From: Achromobacter ruhlandii
GTDB taxonomy: Bacteria > Pseudomonadota > Gammaproteobacteria > Burkholderiales > Burkholderiaceae_B
Reading direction: 5' to 3'
Assembly (NCBI RefSeq): GCF_902859695.1
Contig: NZ_CADIJL010000044.1
Coordinates: forward strand, 1-48,495
Length of the DNA: 48,495 bases
A program made the translations under genes and the position numbers. Shown here piece by piece: positions 41,541 to 48,495 of the stretch. Each line of letters starts with the position of its first letter. The first letter of the stretch is position 1. The notes under the pieces are model-generated. The model was not told the origin of the DNA. It was given only the letters and a program-made list of their open reading frames with translations, and did not search any database.

Positions 41541-41648
41541 CGGCTTGCCGCGGGGCGCGTTGCCCGGGCAGCGCGGCCAGCCCTCACATTGTCGTCATCG
41601 GGACAAATCGCGTCGCGTCTTCCGGCGTAACATTGACGGCGCCGTACC

Positions 41649-41672
41649 CTTACGTTTACGTCAACGTCATGT
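41649..41672 (+). promoter_or_regulatory. Repeated ACGT element before the valine operon
   Basis: CTTACGTTTACGTCAACGTC holds three ACGT words spaced exactly six bases apart (41652, 41658, 41664), and the first two form an imperfect palindrome. It lies 77-99 bases before the dehydrogenase start. A possible -10 (CAAAAT, 41673-41678) follows, 17 bases from TTACGT used as a -35. From memory, LiuR-type MerR regulators of branched-chain amino-acid operons use an ACGT-nn-ACGT operator; no such regulator gene is in the window. Confidence 0.45.
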
Positions 41673-41747
41673 CAAAATGGCCTGGCTGGCGTTCACGAGA
41701 CGGCAGCAACGCCAACAGACAATACCGATGACATCAGGAGACAGGCT

Positions 41748-42902
41748 GTGGACTTGGAACTGACCGACGAGCAGCGCGCGTTCGCGCAGGCCGCGCGCGA
41801 CTATGCCGAGGGCGAACTGGCGCCCCATGCGGCGCGGTGGGATGCCGAGGGCATCTTTCCCAAGGAGGCGTTCGCGCGCGCCGGCGAGATGGGCTTCTGC
41901 GCCATCTATGCCAGCGAGGATATCGGCGGCCTGGGGCTGCCACGCCTGGACGCCACCCTGGTGTTCGAGGAAATGGCCGCCGTCGATCCGTCGACCACCG
42001 CATTCCTGACGATCCACAACATGGCCACCTGGATGGTCGGCAAGTGGGCCCAGCCGGCCCTGCGCGAGGCCTGGGGGCCGCTGCTGGCCAGCGGCCAGAA
42101 GCTGGCCTCGTACTGCCTGACCGAACCGGGGGCCGGCTCCGACGCCGCCTCGCTGTCGACCCGGGCGCAGCGCCAGGGCGACCACTATGTGCTCAATGGC
42201 GCCAAGGCCTTCATCTCGGGCGGCGGCGACACCGACCTGCTGGTGGTGATGGCGCGCAGCGGCGGCGAGGGCGCGGGCGGCATCAGCGCCTTTGCCGTGC
42301 CCGCCGACAGCGAGGGCATCAGCTACGGCCGCAAGGAAGAGAAGATGGGCTGGAACAGCCAGTCCACCCGTCCGATTGTGTTCGAGAACGTGCGTGTGCC
42401 CGCCGGCAACCTGCTGGGCGAGGAGGGCGAGGGCTTCAAGATCGCCATGAAGGGCCTGGACGGCGGCCGCATCAATATCGGCACCTGCTCGGTGGGCGCG
42501 GCCCAGGGCGCGCTGGACGCGGCCCGCCGCTACATGGACGAGCGGCGCCAGTTCAACCGCCGCCTGGCGGAATTCCAGGCGCTGCAATTCAAGCTGGCGG
42601 ACATGGCCACCCACCTGGTGGCGGCGCGTCAGATGGTGCGGCTGGCGGCCTGCAAGCTGGACGCCGGCGCGCCCGACGCCGCCACCTACTGCGCGATGGC
42701 CAAGCGCTTTGCCACCGACATGGGCTTCCAGATCTGCCTGGACGCCCAGCAGATCCACGGCGGCTATGGCTACTTGCGGGACTATCCCTTGGAGCGTCTG
42801 GTGCGCGATACTCGCGTACATCAGATTCTGGAGGGGACAAACGAGATCATGCGCGTGATCATCGCCCGCCAATTGTTGGAAAAAGGAGCCGACATAAGAT
42901 GA
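41748..42902 (+). CDS. Acyl-CoA dehydrogenase, probable isobutyryl-CoA dehydrogenase
   Basis: 384-residue FAD-dependent acyl-CoA dehydrogenase. Family blocks are YCLTEPGAGSDAASL (FAD binding), KMGWNSQSTRPIVFENVRVP, QFNRRLAEFQALQFKLADMA and the C-terminal EGTNEIMRVIIAR, whose Glu362 is at the EGTNEI position of the family. Substrate assignment is from context: the following genes degrade the products of isobutyryl-CoA (valine pathway), as in ACAD8-type enzymes. Start is GTG at 41748 with CAGGAG upstream. The stop overlaps the next ATG (ATGA). Confidence 0.88.
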   Translation: MDLELTDEQRAFAQAARDYAEGELAPHAARWDAEGIFPKEAFARAGEMGFCAIYASEDIGGLGLPRLDATLVFEEMAAVDPSTTAFLTIHNMATWMVGKWAQPALREAWGPLLASGQKLASYCLTEPGAGSDAASLSTRAQRQGDHYVLNGAKAFISGGGDTDLLVVMARSGGEGAGGISAFAVPADSEGISYGRKEEKMGWNSQSTRPIVFENVRVPAGNLLGEEGEGFKIAMKGLDGGRINIGTCSVGAAQGALDAARRYMDERRQFNRRLAEFQALQFKLADMATHLVAARQMVRLAACKLDAGAPDAATYCAMAKRFATDMGFQICLDAQQIHGGYGYLRDYPLERLVRDTRVHQILEGTNEIMRVIIARQLLEKGADIR

Positions 42903-44074
42903 ATGCACCGGTGCTGTTCGAAGAAAGGGCCGCCGCCAATGGAATGCGCTTCGGGATCGCGACGCTGAATTCGCCGCAGACCCTGAACGGGCTGTCGCTG
43001 GAGATGGTCGACCTGCTGGCCGAGCGCCTGGACGCCTGGGCGCGCGATCCGGCGGTGGCGCTGGTGGTGCTTCAGGGCGCGGGCGAGAAGGCCTTCTGCG
43101 CCGGCGGCGACTTGCACGGCCTGTACCGCAGCATGACCGAGAACGCCGGCAAGGGCGCCTGGGGCAATGCCTACGCACGCCGTTTTTTCGAGCATGAATA
43201 CCGCCTGGACTACCGCATCCACAGCTACCCCAAGCCGGTGCTGTGCTGGGGCCACGGCATCGTCATGGGTGGCGGCATCGGCCTGATGATGGGCGCCAGC
43301 CACCGCGTGGTCAGCGAGACCTCGCGCCTGGCGATGCCGGAAGTGTCCATTGGCCTGTTCCCGGATGTGGGCGGCAGCTGGCTGCTGAACCGCATGCCGG
43401 GCCGCATCGGGGTGTTCCTGGCGCTGACCGGCGCCCAGATCAATACCGCCGACGCGTTCTTCGCCGGCCTGGCGGATTTCCGCCTGAACCACGAAGACTG
43501 GCCCAAGCTGCTGGCTTCGCTGGAGGAACAGCCTTGGGCCGGCCAGGCCGCCGGCGGCGCGGAGGATGCGATTCCGCCGCGCTCGATCAACGACGGCCTG
43601 TTGCGCCGGGCGCTGACGGCGCTCGAGCCGCAGACGCCGCTGGAGAGTGGTCATCTGCGCCAGCACTCGTTCATGATCAACAGCCTGTGCAGCGGCAACC
43701 GGCTGGACGAGATCTACGAGGAACTGGCCGGATTGAAGGACCATGCCGACCCGTGGCTGGCGCGCGCCGCCGCCACCATGCTGGCCGGTTCGCCCGGCTC
43801 GCTGCGGCTGTCGTTCGCGCTGCAACAGCGCATGCGGCTGCGGTCGCTGGACGATGTGTTCCGCGCGGAGTACATCGCCGCGCTGCATTGCACCGCGCAT
43901 GGCGATTTCGCCGAAGGCATCCGCGCGCTGCTGATCGACAAGGACAAGACGCCGCGCTGGAACCCCGCGGTGCTGGACATGGCCACCGAGGCCTGGGTGC
44001 AGAAGTTCTTCGACGAGCCCTGGCCCGAGGGCCAGCCGCATCCGCTGGACGACCTGGGCAAGGAAGGCCGCTGA
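42899..44074 (+). CDS. 3-hydroxyisobutyryl-CoA hydrolase (crotonase superfamily)
   Basis: 391-residue crotonase-fold hydrolase, longer than plain enoyl-CoA hydratases (~260) as expected for HIBCH-type enzymes. CAGGDLHGLY gives the oxyanion-hole segment, GHGIVMGGGIGLMMGASHRVVSE and MPEVSIGLFPDVGGSW give the second half of the active site, with the Glu of MPEVSIG and Asp of FPDVGG conserved. NSLCSGNRLDEIYEEL follows in the C-terminal extension. It releases 3-hydroxyisobutyrate, the substrate of the next enzyme. AAAGGAG precedes the ATG, which overlaps the dehydrogenase stop. Confidence 0.88.
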   Translation: MNAPVLFEERAAANGMRFGIATLNSPQTLNGLSLEMVDLLAERLDAWARDPAVALVVLQGAGEKAFCAGGDLHGLYRSMTENAGKGAWGNAYARRFFEHEYRLDYRIHSYPKPVLCWGHGIVMGGGIGLMMGASHRVVSETSRLAMPEVSIGLFPDVGGSWLLNRMPGRIGVFLALTGAQINTADAFFAGLADFRLNHEDWPKLLASLEEQPWAGQAAGGAEDAIPPRSINDGLLRRALTALEPQTPLESGHLRQHSFMINSLCSGNRLDEIYEELAGLKDHADPWLARAAATMLAGSPGSLRLSFALQQRMRLRSLDDVFRAEYIAALHCTAHGDFAEGIRALLIDKDKTPRWNPAVLDMATEAWVQKFFDEPWPEGQPHPLDDLGKEGR

Positions 44075-44154
44075 CGTCCGCCGCGGAGCGGGCCGGCATC
44101 GCGTCGCAACACTGATTTCATACCTACAGCAATAGCAACAGGAGACAGGACATC

Positions 44155-45045
44155 ATGAGCAGTATCGCGTTTATCGGTTTGGGCAACATGGGCTCGCCCA
44201 TGGCATTGAATCTGGTCAAGGCCGGTCACAGCCTGACGGTGTTCGACCTGGTGCCGGCGGCGGTCAAGGTCTTGACCGATGCGGGCGCCAAGGCGGCGGC
44301 GTCGGCCGCCGAAGCGGTCAAGGGCGCCGAGGTGGTGATCTCGATGCTGCCGGCCAGCAAGCACGTCGAAGGCCTGTACCTGGACCAGGACCTGCTGGGC
44401 AAGATCCCGTCCAGCGCGCTCGTGATCGAGTGCAGCACCATCGCGCCGGACTCGGCTCGCAAGGTGGCGCAGGCCGCCGAGGTGCGCGGAATCGCCATGA
44501 TCGACGCGCCGGTCTCGGGCGGCACCGGCGGCGCGGCCGCGGGCACGCTGACCTTCATCGTCGGCGGCCAGACCGCCGCGCTGGAGCGCGCCCGTCCGGT
44601 GCTGGAAAAGATGGGCAAGAACATCTTCCACGCCGGGCCCGCGGGCGCCGGCCAGGTCGCCAAGATCTGCAACAACATGCTGCTCGGCATCCTCATGGCC
44701 GGCACCTCCGAGGCGCTGGCGCTGGGCGTGGCCAACGGCCTCGATCCCAAGGTGCTGTCGGACATCATCGCCAAGAGCTCGGGCCGCAACTGGGCCACCG
44801 AGCTGTACAACCCGTGGCCCGGCGTGATGGAACACGCCCCGGCCTCCAAGGGCTACGCCGGCGGCTTCGGCGTCGACCTGATGCTCAAGGACCTGGGCCT
44901 GGCGGCCGAGGCGGCGCTGTCGGCGCGCGCTTCGATCCCGCTGGGCGAGCTGGCGCGCAACCTGTACTCGTTGCACAGCGCGGGCGGTTCGGGCCGGCTG
45001 GACTTCTCCAGCATCGTCAATCTGGTCAAGCGCGACCAGGACTGA
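44155..45045 (+). CDS. mmsB: 3-hydroxyisobutyrate dehydrogenase
   Basis: NAD-dependent beta-hydroxyacid dehydrogenase that makes methylmalonate semialdehyde in valine breakdown. 296 residues. The Rossmann motif IGLGNMGSPMALNLVKAGH opens the protein. Substrate loop APVSGGTGGAAAGTL and catalytic Lys170 in GQVAKICNNMLLG are present. ATG 44155 has CAGGAG upstream. The next enzyme, methylmalonate-semialdehyde dehydrogenase (mmsA), is not in this window. Tartronate semialdehyde reductases are similar, but neighbours favour MmsB. Confidence 0.93.
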   Translation: MSSIAFIGLGNMGSPMALNLVKAGHSLTVFDLVPAAVKVLTDAGAKAAASAAEAVKGAEVVISMLPASKHVEGLYLDQDLLGKIPSSALVIECSTIAPDSARKVAQAAEVRGIAMIDAPVSGGTGGAAAGTLTFIVGGQTAALERARPVLEKMGKNIFHAGPAGAGQVAKICNNMLLGILMAGTSEALALGVANGLDPKVLSDIIAKSSGRNWATELYNPWPGVMEHAPASKGYAGGFGVDLMLKDLGLAAEAALSARASIPLGELARNLYSLHSAGGSGRLDFSSIVNLVKRDQD

Positions 45046-45046
45046 C

Positions 45047-45484
45047 ATGGCCGCGCCCGCGACTTGCGTCGATCCGGCCGGGCGGGTCCAGGCGAGCTTC
45101 GAGCGGCAGAGCATCATGCGGCTGCTCGGCGCCAGCCTGGACGTGGTCGAGCCGGGCAGGGTGGACATCGCGCTGCCGTACCGCGCCGACCTGTGCCAGC
45201 AGAACGGCTTTCTGCACGCCGGCATCTCCACCACCATCGCCGATTCGGCCGGCGGCTATGCCGCCTTCAGCCTGTTCCAGCCTGGCGAGGACGTGCTGAC
45301 CTCGGAGTTCAAGATGAACTTCCTGGCGCCCGCCAAGGGCGAGCGCTACGTGGCCAGCGGCCGCGTGGTCAAGCCGGGCAAGCGCCTGTCGATCTGCCAG
45401 GTCGAAGTGCATGCCTACGAGGGCGAACAGGCCACGCTTTGCGTGATAGGCTTGCTCACCGCGGTGCGCGTGACGCCGCGTTGA
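45047..45484 (+). CDS. PaaI-family acyl-CoA thioesterase
   Basis: 145-residue hot-dog-fold thioesterase. DLCQQNGFLHAGISTTIADSAGGYAAFSL contains the conserved Asn/His-Gly core and the catalytic acidic residue region of the PaaI group; SEFKMNFLAPAKGERYVASGRVVKPGKRL follows. It begins one base after the mmsB stop. Location at the end of a CoA-dependent degradative operon suggests that it frees CoA from stalled or toxic acyl-CoA intermediates; substrate specificity is not readable. Confidence 0.87.
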   Translation: MAAPATCVDPAGRVQASFERQSIMRLLGASLDVVEPGRVDIALPYRADLCQQNGFLHAGISTTIADSAGGYAAFSLFQPGEDVLTSEFKMNFLAPAKGERYVASGRVVKPGKRLSICQVEVHAYEGEQATLCVIGLLTAVRVTPR

Positions 45485-45487
45485 GCC

Positions 45488-45513
45488 GCTGGCGGCGGCC
45501 GTCCGCCGCCAGC
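45488..45513 (+). terminator. 11-bp hairpin after the thioesterase gene
   Basis: GCTGGCGGCGG (45488-45498), loop CCGT, CCGCCGCCAGC (45503-45513), a perfect stem 4 bases after the stop codon. No T-run follows. It may act as a 3'-end protector or a weak terminator for the valine operon. Confidence 0.5.
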
Positions 45514-45542
45514 CTTGTCGCGCCTTGAACGGGTCCACGGCA

Positions 45543-46232
45543 ATGCCTTCCAAAGAACATCACCGGATATTCCGCAGCAACTGGCTGCGCGCGGCCGTGC
45601 TGGGCGCCAACGACGGCATCGTCTCGACCGCCAGCCTCATCACCGGCGTCGCCGCGGCCCAGGCCTCGCACGAGGCGGTGCTGACCTCGGGCCTGGCCGG
45701 CCTGGTGGCCGGGGCGCTGTCGATGGCGGCGGGTGAATACGTCTCGGTGCGGTCGCAATCCGATATCGAGGCCGCCGACCTGCGAATGGAGCAGCGTTCG
45801 CTCAAGCGCAATTCTGGCGAAGAGCTGGAAGAACTCATTGAGATCTATGTCGAGCGCGGCCTGTCGCGCGACCTGGCCGAGCAGGTCGCGCGGCAATTGA
45901 CGCGCCATGACGCGCTCGACGCTCATGCGCGTGATGAGTTGGGCATTTCCCTGCACAATCGTGCCCGTCCGGTGCAGGCGGCGGTGGCGTCGGCGGCCTC
46001 GTTCGCCGGCGGCGCGGCTTTGCCGCTGGCCGTTGCCGCGGTTGCGCCGCTGCCGCATCTGATCAGCTGGGTGATCGTGGCGTCAGTCGCCTGTCTGGCC
46101 TGTCTGGGGGCCCTGGCGGCAGGCGCCGGGGGCGCGCCCAAGGGGCCGGCGGCATTGCGGGTGACGGTGCTGGGCGCGCTGGCGATGGCGGTGACGGCGG
46201 GCGTGGGCGCCATGTTCGGCGCCGTTGTCTGA
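45543..46232 (+). CDS. VIT1/CCC1 family membrane transporter
   Basis: 229-residue transporter related to plant and yeast vacuolar iron/manganese transporters. Helix 1 carries WLRAAVLGANDGIVSTASLITGV, then GALSMAAGEYVSVRSQSDIE with the conserved Glu/Arg of the family, a cytoplasmic acidic/basic helical hairpin (MEQRSLKRNSGEELEELIEIY), and three more C-terminal helices. Ion preference is unknown. ATG 45543 is chosen; a TTG frame start at 45525 adds six residues. No strong ribosome site precedes it. Convergent with ygfZ. Confidence 0.87.
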   Translation: MPSKEHHRIFRSNWLRAAVLGANDGIVSTASLITGVAAAQASHEAVLTSGLAGLVAGALSMAAGEYVSVRSQSDIEAADLRMEQRSLKRNSGEELEELIEIYVERGLSRDLAEQVARQLTRHDALDAHARDELGISLHNRARPVQAAVASAASFAGGAALPLAVAAVAPLPHLISWVIVASVACLACLGALAAGAGGAPKGPAALRVTVLGALAMAVTAGVGAMFGAVV

Positions 46233-46294
46233 GGGGCGCTGGCGGCGACGGCCGCGCGGATCGGGTCCGCGGGCCGGCAACCGGGCGGCGTGCG

Positions 46295-47293
46295 TCAGGG
46301 GGTGAGGGAGTACGGCAGCGGGGCGGCCGCGATGCGCGGGCCGTCCGCCGAGGCCAGCCGCAGATCGCCTTCCGGCAGGGCGGCCAGGGTGGTTTCGAAC
46401 AGCACCGACACGGTGTCGTGCGCGCGCGAAGCATCGACGATGCGGCCGATGGGCTCGCCCGGCTGGGTGGCGTCGAATACGTCCTGGCCCGCCAGGCTTT
46501 CAGTGGAGAGGTCGGCGCCGGCAATGGTGCCAAAGGCCATGCGGCGCTTGACCGTGCCGCGGTAGTGGCTGCGCGCCACCACTTCCTGGCCCGGATAACA
46601 GCCCTTGGTGAAGCTGACACCCTGGATCAGGTCCAGGTTGACCGTTTGCGGAATGAAGACGTCCTGGGTGGCCGTGGTGATCCAGGGAATGCCGGCGGCC
46701 AGGTCGGCGGCGTGCCACTGGGCAGGCGGGACCTGGCCGAGCACGGGCGCCAGCGGCGCCGCGGCCTCCAGCTGGGCGTCGGAAGCGACCCACCACCAGC
46801 GCAACGTGGCGTCGGCCGAGGGCGCGGCGATCCAGGTGCCGGAGGGCAGTTCGGCGCGTTCCCACGGCGTGCGCGGCAGCGCGCCGGCGACGGCTTCCAG
46901 CGCGGCCAGTTGCGCCGGCGCGGCCTGCACGCCGGTCACATGGAGGGAGGCGGCGGCCAGCTTGACCTTGGCGCGCAGCACGAACATGGACAGACGCTTG
47001 ATCAGGGCCGCGGCCAGGTCCTGGCGCACCAGGCCGTACAGGCGCGGCGCATCTTCGGCCGGATCGGTGCCGCGCCACATCACCAGCGTGGCCAGCAGGC
47101 GGCCCTTGGCGGTGCAGTAGCCGGCCAGGCGGGCGGCGTCGGCGGGCAGGCCGGTGACGTCCTGCGTCAGCTGGCCGTGCAGGAAGGTCAGCGCGTCGGC
47201 GCCGCTGGCGCTGAAAACGGCGAAATCATCCAGGGGGGCGCATTGCGCGCAACCTTCGGCGCGCGCCGGGATCGAAGAAAAGAAAGCATGCAT
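46295..47293 (-). CDS. ygfZ: Folate-binding YgfZ-type protein
   Basis: 332-residue protein of the YgfZ/GcvT-like family, which aids repair or maintenance of certain iron-sulfur clusters with tetrahydrofolate. The signature KGCYPGQEVVARSHYRGTVKRR, with the functional Cys, is present. ALTFLHGQLTQDVTGLP and GYCTAKGRLLATL near the N-terminus are also typical. ATG 47293 (MHAFFSSIPARAEGC) is preferred; the frame continues to 47434 without similarity. It is divergent from mltG, a common arrangement in betaproteobacteria. Confidence 0.93.
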   Translation of the reverse strand: MHAFFSSIPARAEGCAQCAPLDDFAVFSASGADALTFLHGQLTQDVTGLPADAARLAGYCTAKGRLLATLVMWRGTDPAEDAPRLYGLVRQDLAAALIKRLSMFVLRAKVKLAAASLHVTGVQAAPAQLAALEAVAGALPRTPWERAELPSGTWIAAPSADATLRWWWVASDAQLEAAAPLAPVLGQVPPAQWHAADLAAGIPWITTATQDVFIPQTVNLDLIQGVSFTKGCYPGQEVVARSHYRGTVKRRMAFGTIAGADLSTESLAGQDVFDATQPGEPIGRIVDASRAHDTVSVLFETTLAALPEGDLRLASADGPRIAAAPLPYSLTP

Positions 47294-47450
47294 GGCTGCG
47301 TGGGCCCGTGACTGATCATCAAAGGCTTGATGATAGCTGTGTTCTCCTCCTGGCAGGCCCATGCCCGCGCGGGGCAAAGGGGCGCGCGGCGCGCTCCGGC
47401 CCTCGTTTTGCCCCGCCAGGTTCGCGCGATCCATTAAACTTCCCGGACTT

Positions 47451-48495
47451 ATGAAGAAGCGACTCCGTTTTTACGTCTTGTGGTCATTCCTGCTCATCGT
47501 GCTGGCCGCCGCCGCGGCTGCCGGCGCCGCCTGGCATTGGATGCACCGGCCTATCCACCTGTCGGCCGACAGGATCGATTTCGTGGTGGACCCGGGCAGT
47601 AGCCCGCGCACGGTCGCGCGCGCGCTCAATGCGGCCGGCGTGCCGGTGTGGGAGCCGGGCTTCGTATGGATGGCGCGCCTGTCCGAGCAGGACAAGCTGA
47701 TCAAGGCGGGCGGCTACCAGGCCATCAACGGCGACACGCCCTGGCTGCTGCTGCAGCGCATGGCGCGCGGCGACATGACCCAGCGCCAGATCACCTTCCT
47801 GGAGGGCTGGACCTTCCGCCAGATCCGTCAGGCGCTGCGCGAGAATCCCGACGTCAAGCAGACGCTGGGGGACATCAGCGACGAGGCCCTGATGGAACGC
47901 CTGGGCTCGGACATCAAGCACCCGGAAGGCCTGTTCTTCCCCGACACCTACATCTTCACGCCGGGCAGCACCGACTTTGACCTGCTGCGCCGCGCCTATC
48001 AGGAAGGCCAGCGCATCCTGGACGACACCTGGGCCAAGCGCCAGTCCGACCTGCCGCTGTCCACGCCCTACGAGGCGCTGGTGCTGGCGTCCATCATCGA
48101 GAAGGAAACCGGTCATGGCCCGGACCGCCGCCGGGTCGCGGGCGTGTTCGCCAACCGCCTGAAGATCGGCATGCTGCTGCAGACCGATCCCACCGTCATC
48201 TATGGCATGGGCGACGCCTACCAGGGCCGCATCCGCAAGCGCGACCTGCAGACCGACACGCCCTGGAACACCTACACGCGCCCGGGCCTGCCGCCCACGC
48301 CGATCGCGGCCGCCGGCCGCGCGGCGCTGTTGGCGGCGGTGCAGCCCGAGCAGCACAAGTTCCTGTTTTTCGTGTCGCGCGGCAACGGCACCAGCGAGTT
48401 CTCGGTGAACCTGTCCGAGCACAACCGCAACGTTTCCCGCTACATCCTGGGCCAGACCCCGGCGGCCCGCCCGGCGCCGGCCGGCAGGCCGCCCG
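47451..48495 (+). CDS. mltG: Endolytic transglycosylase MltG (3' truncated by window edge)
   Basis: YceG-like lytic transglycosylase that cuts nascent glycan strands. A single N-terminal membrane anchor (residues about 8-28) is followed by a LysM-like module (DFVVDPGSSPRTVARALNAAG) and the catalytic domain with Glu217 in ASIIEKETG, matching the E. coli active-site Glu. Other blocks are GLFFPDTYIFTPG, VFANRLKIGMLLQTDPTVIYG and TPWNTYTRPGLPPTPI. 348 codons are visible with no stop, ending in a Pro/Ala-rich tail. E. coli MltG is 340 residues, so the protein is nearly complete. The tmk gene often follows but lies outside the window. Confidence 0.95.
   Translation, partial: MKKRLRFYVLWSFLLIVLAAAAAAGAAWHWMHRPIHLSADRIDFVVDPGSSPRTVARALNAAGVPVWEPGFVWMARLSEQDKLIKAGGYQAINGDTPWLLLQRMARGDMTQRQITFLEGWTFRQIRQALRENPDVKQTLGDISDEALMERLGSDIKHPEGLFFPDTYIFTPGSTDFDLLRRAYQEGQRILDDTWAKRQSDLPLSTPYEALVLASIIEKETGHGPDRRRVAGVFANRLKIGMLLQTDPTVIYGMGDAYQGRIRKRDLQTDTPWNTYTRPGLPPTPIAAAGRAALLAAVQPEQHKFLFFVSRGNGTSEFSVNLSEHNRNVSRYILGQTPAARPAPAGRPP

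Overview
This GC-rich window reads as a chromosomal segment of a betaproteobacterium of the family Alcaligenaceae (Bordetella/Achromobacter group). The evidence is gene order (cvpA-purF; glnD-map; rpsB-tsf-pyrH-frr-uppS-cdsA-dxr-rseP-bamA-skp-lpxD-fabZ-lpxA-lpxB-rnhB; ppsR/ppsA; smpB/ratAB), protein character and codon use. The assignment is inference from recognised families; no database was searched. I see no rRNA, tRNA, CRISPR array, insertion sequence, integrase or phage gene. Most of the window is core chromosome.

Layout. 1-2574: end of a SPOR-domain protein, then cvpA and purF, closed by a strong terminator. 2602-8493 (minus strand): map, glnD, a MarC-family membrane protein, dsbB, a nucleotidyltransferase-like protein and a YgjP-type metallopeptidase. 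8494-9347: an unusually long gap without a credible gene, forming the map promoter region and the rpsB leader. 9348-25073 (plus strand): translation factors (S2, EF-Ts, RRF), UMP kinase, isoprenoid and phospholipid enzymes (UppS, CdsA, Dxr), envelope biogenesis (RseP, BamA, Skp), lipid A synthesis (LpxD, FabZ, LpxA, LpxB), RNase HII and a SpoU methyltransferase. Several of these genes overlap by 1-14 bases and are probably translationally coupled.

25193-26665: three small lipoprotein genes. The outer two are DUF2846-type paralogues, and the first has a frameshift that removes its conserved C-terminus. 26729-30115: ppsR and ppsA, divergent around a leader carrying a long inverted repeat. 30188-35345 (minus): a complete iron-uptake cell-surface signalling cassette (FecI-like sigma factor, FecR-like anti-sigma factor, TonB-dependent receptor with an STN signalling domain, PepSY membrane protein). 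A Fur-box-like palindrome abuts its promoter.

35471-37162 (minus): an Ada-like AraC/O6-methylguanine methyltransferase without the N-terminal zinc domain, and a class I glutamine amidotransferase. 37319-40053: NfeD-like protein, SPFH/stomatin protein and a membrane diguanylate cyclase. 40055-41540: smpB (minus) divergent from ratA-ratB. 41748-45484: a valine-catabolism operon (acyl-CoA dehydrogenase, 3-hydroxyisobutyryl-CoA hydrolase, 3-hydroxyisobutyrate dehydrogenase, PaaI-type thioesterase) preceded by a repeated ACGT element. 45543-48495: VIT1/CCC1 transporter, ygfZ (minus), and mltG running off the right edge.

I found no convincing wholly new multi-gene system. The observations most worth following are the frameshifted DUF2846 lipoprotein and its neighbours, the 17-nt inverted repeat in the ppsA leader, the long map-rpsB gap with its hairpins, the Fur/-10 overlap at the fecI-like gene, and the ACGT-repeat element before the valine operon.
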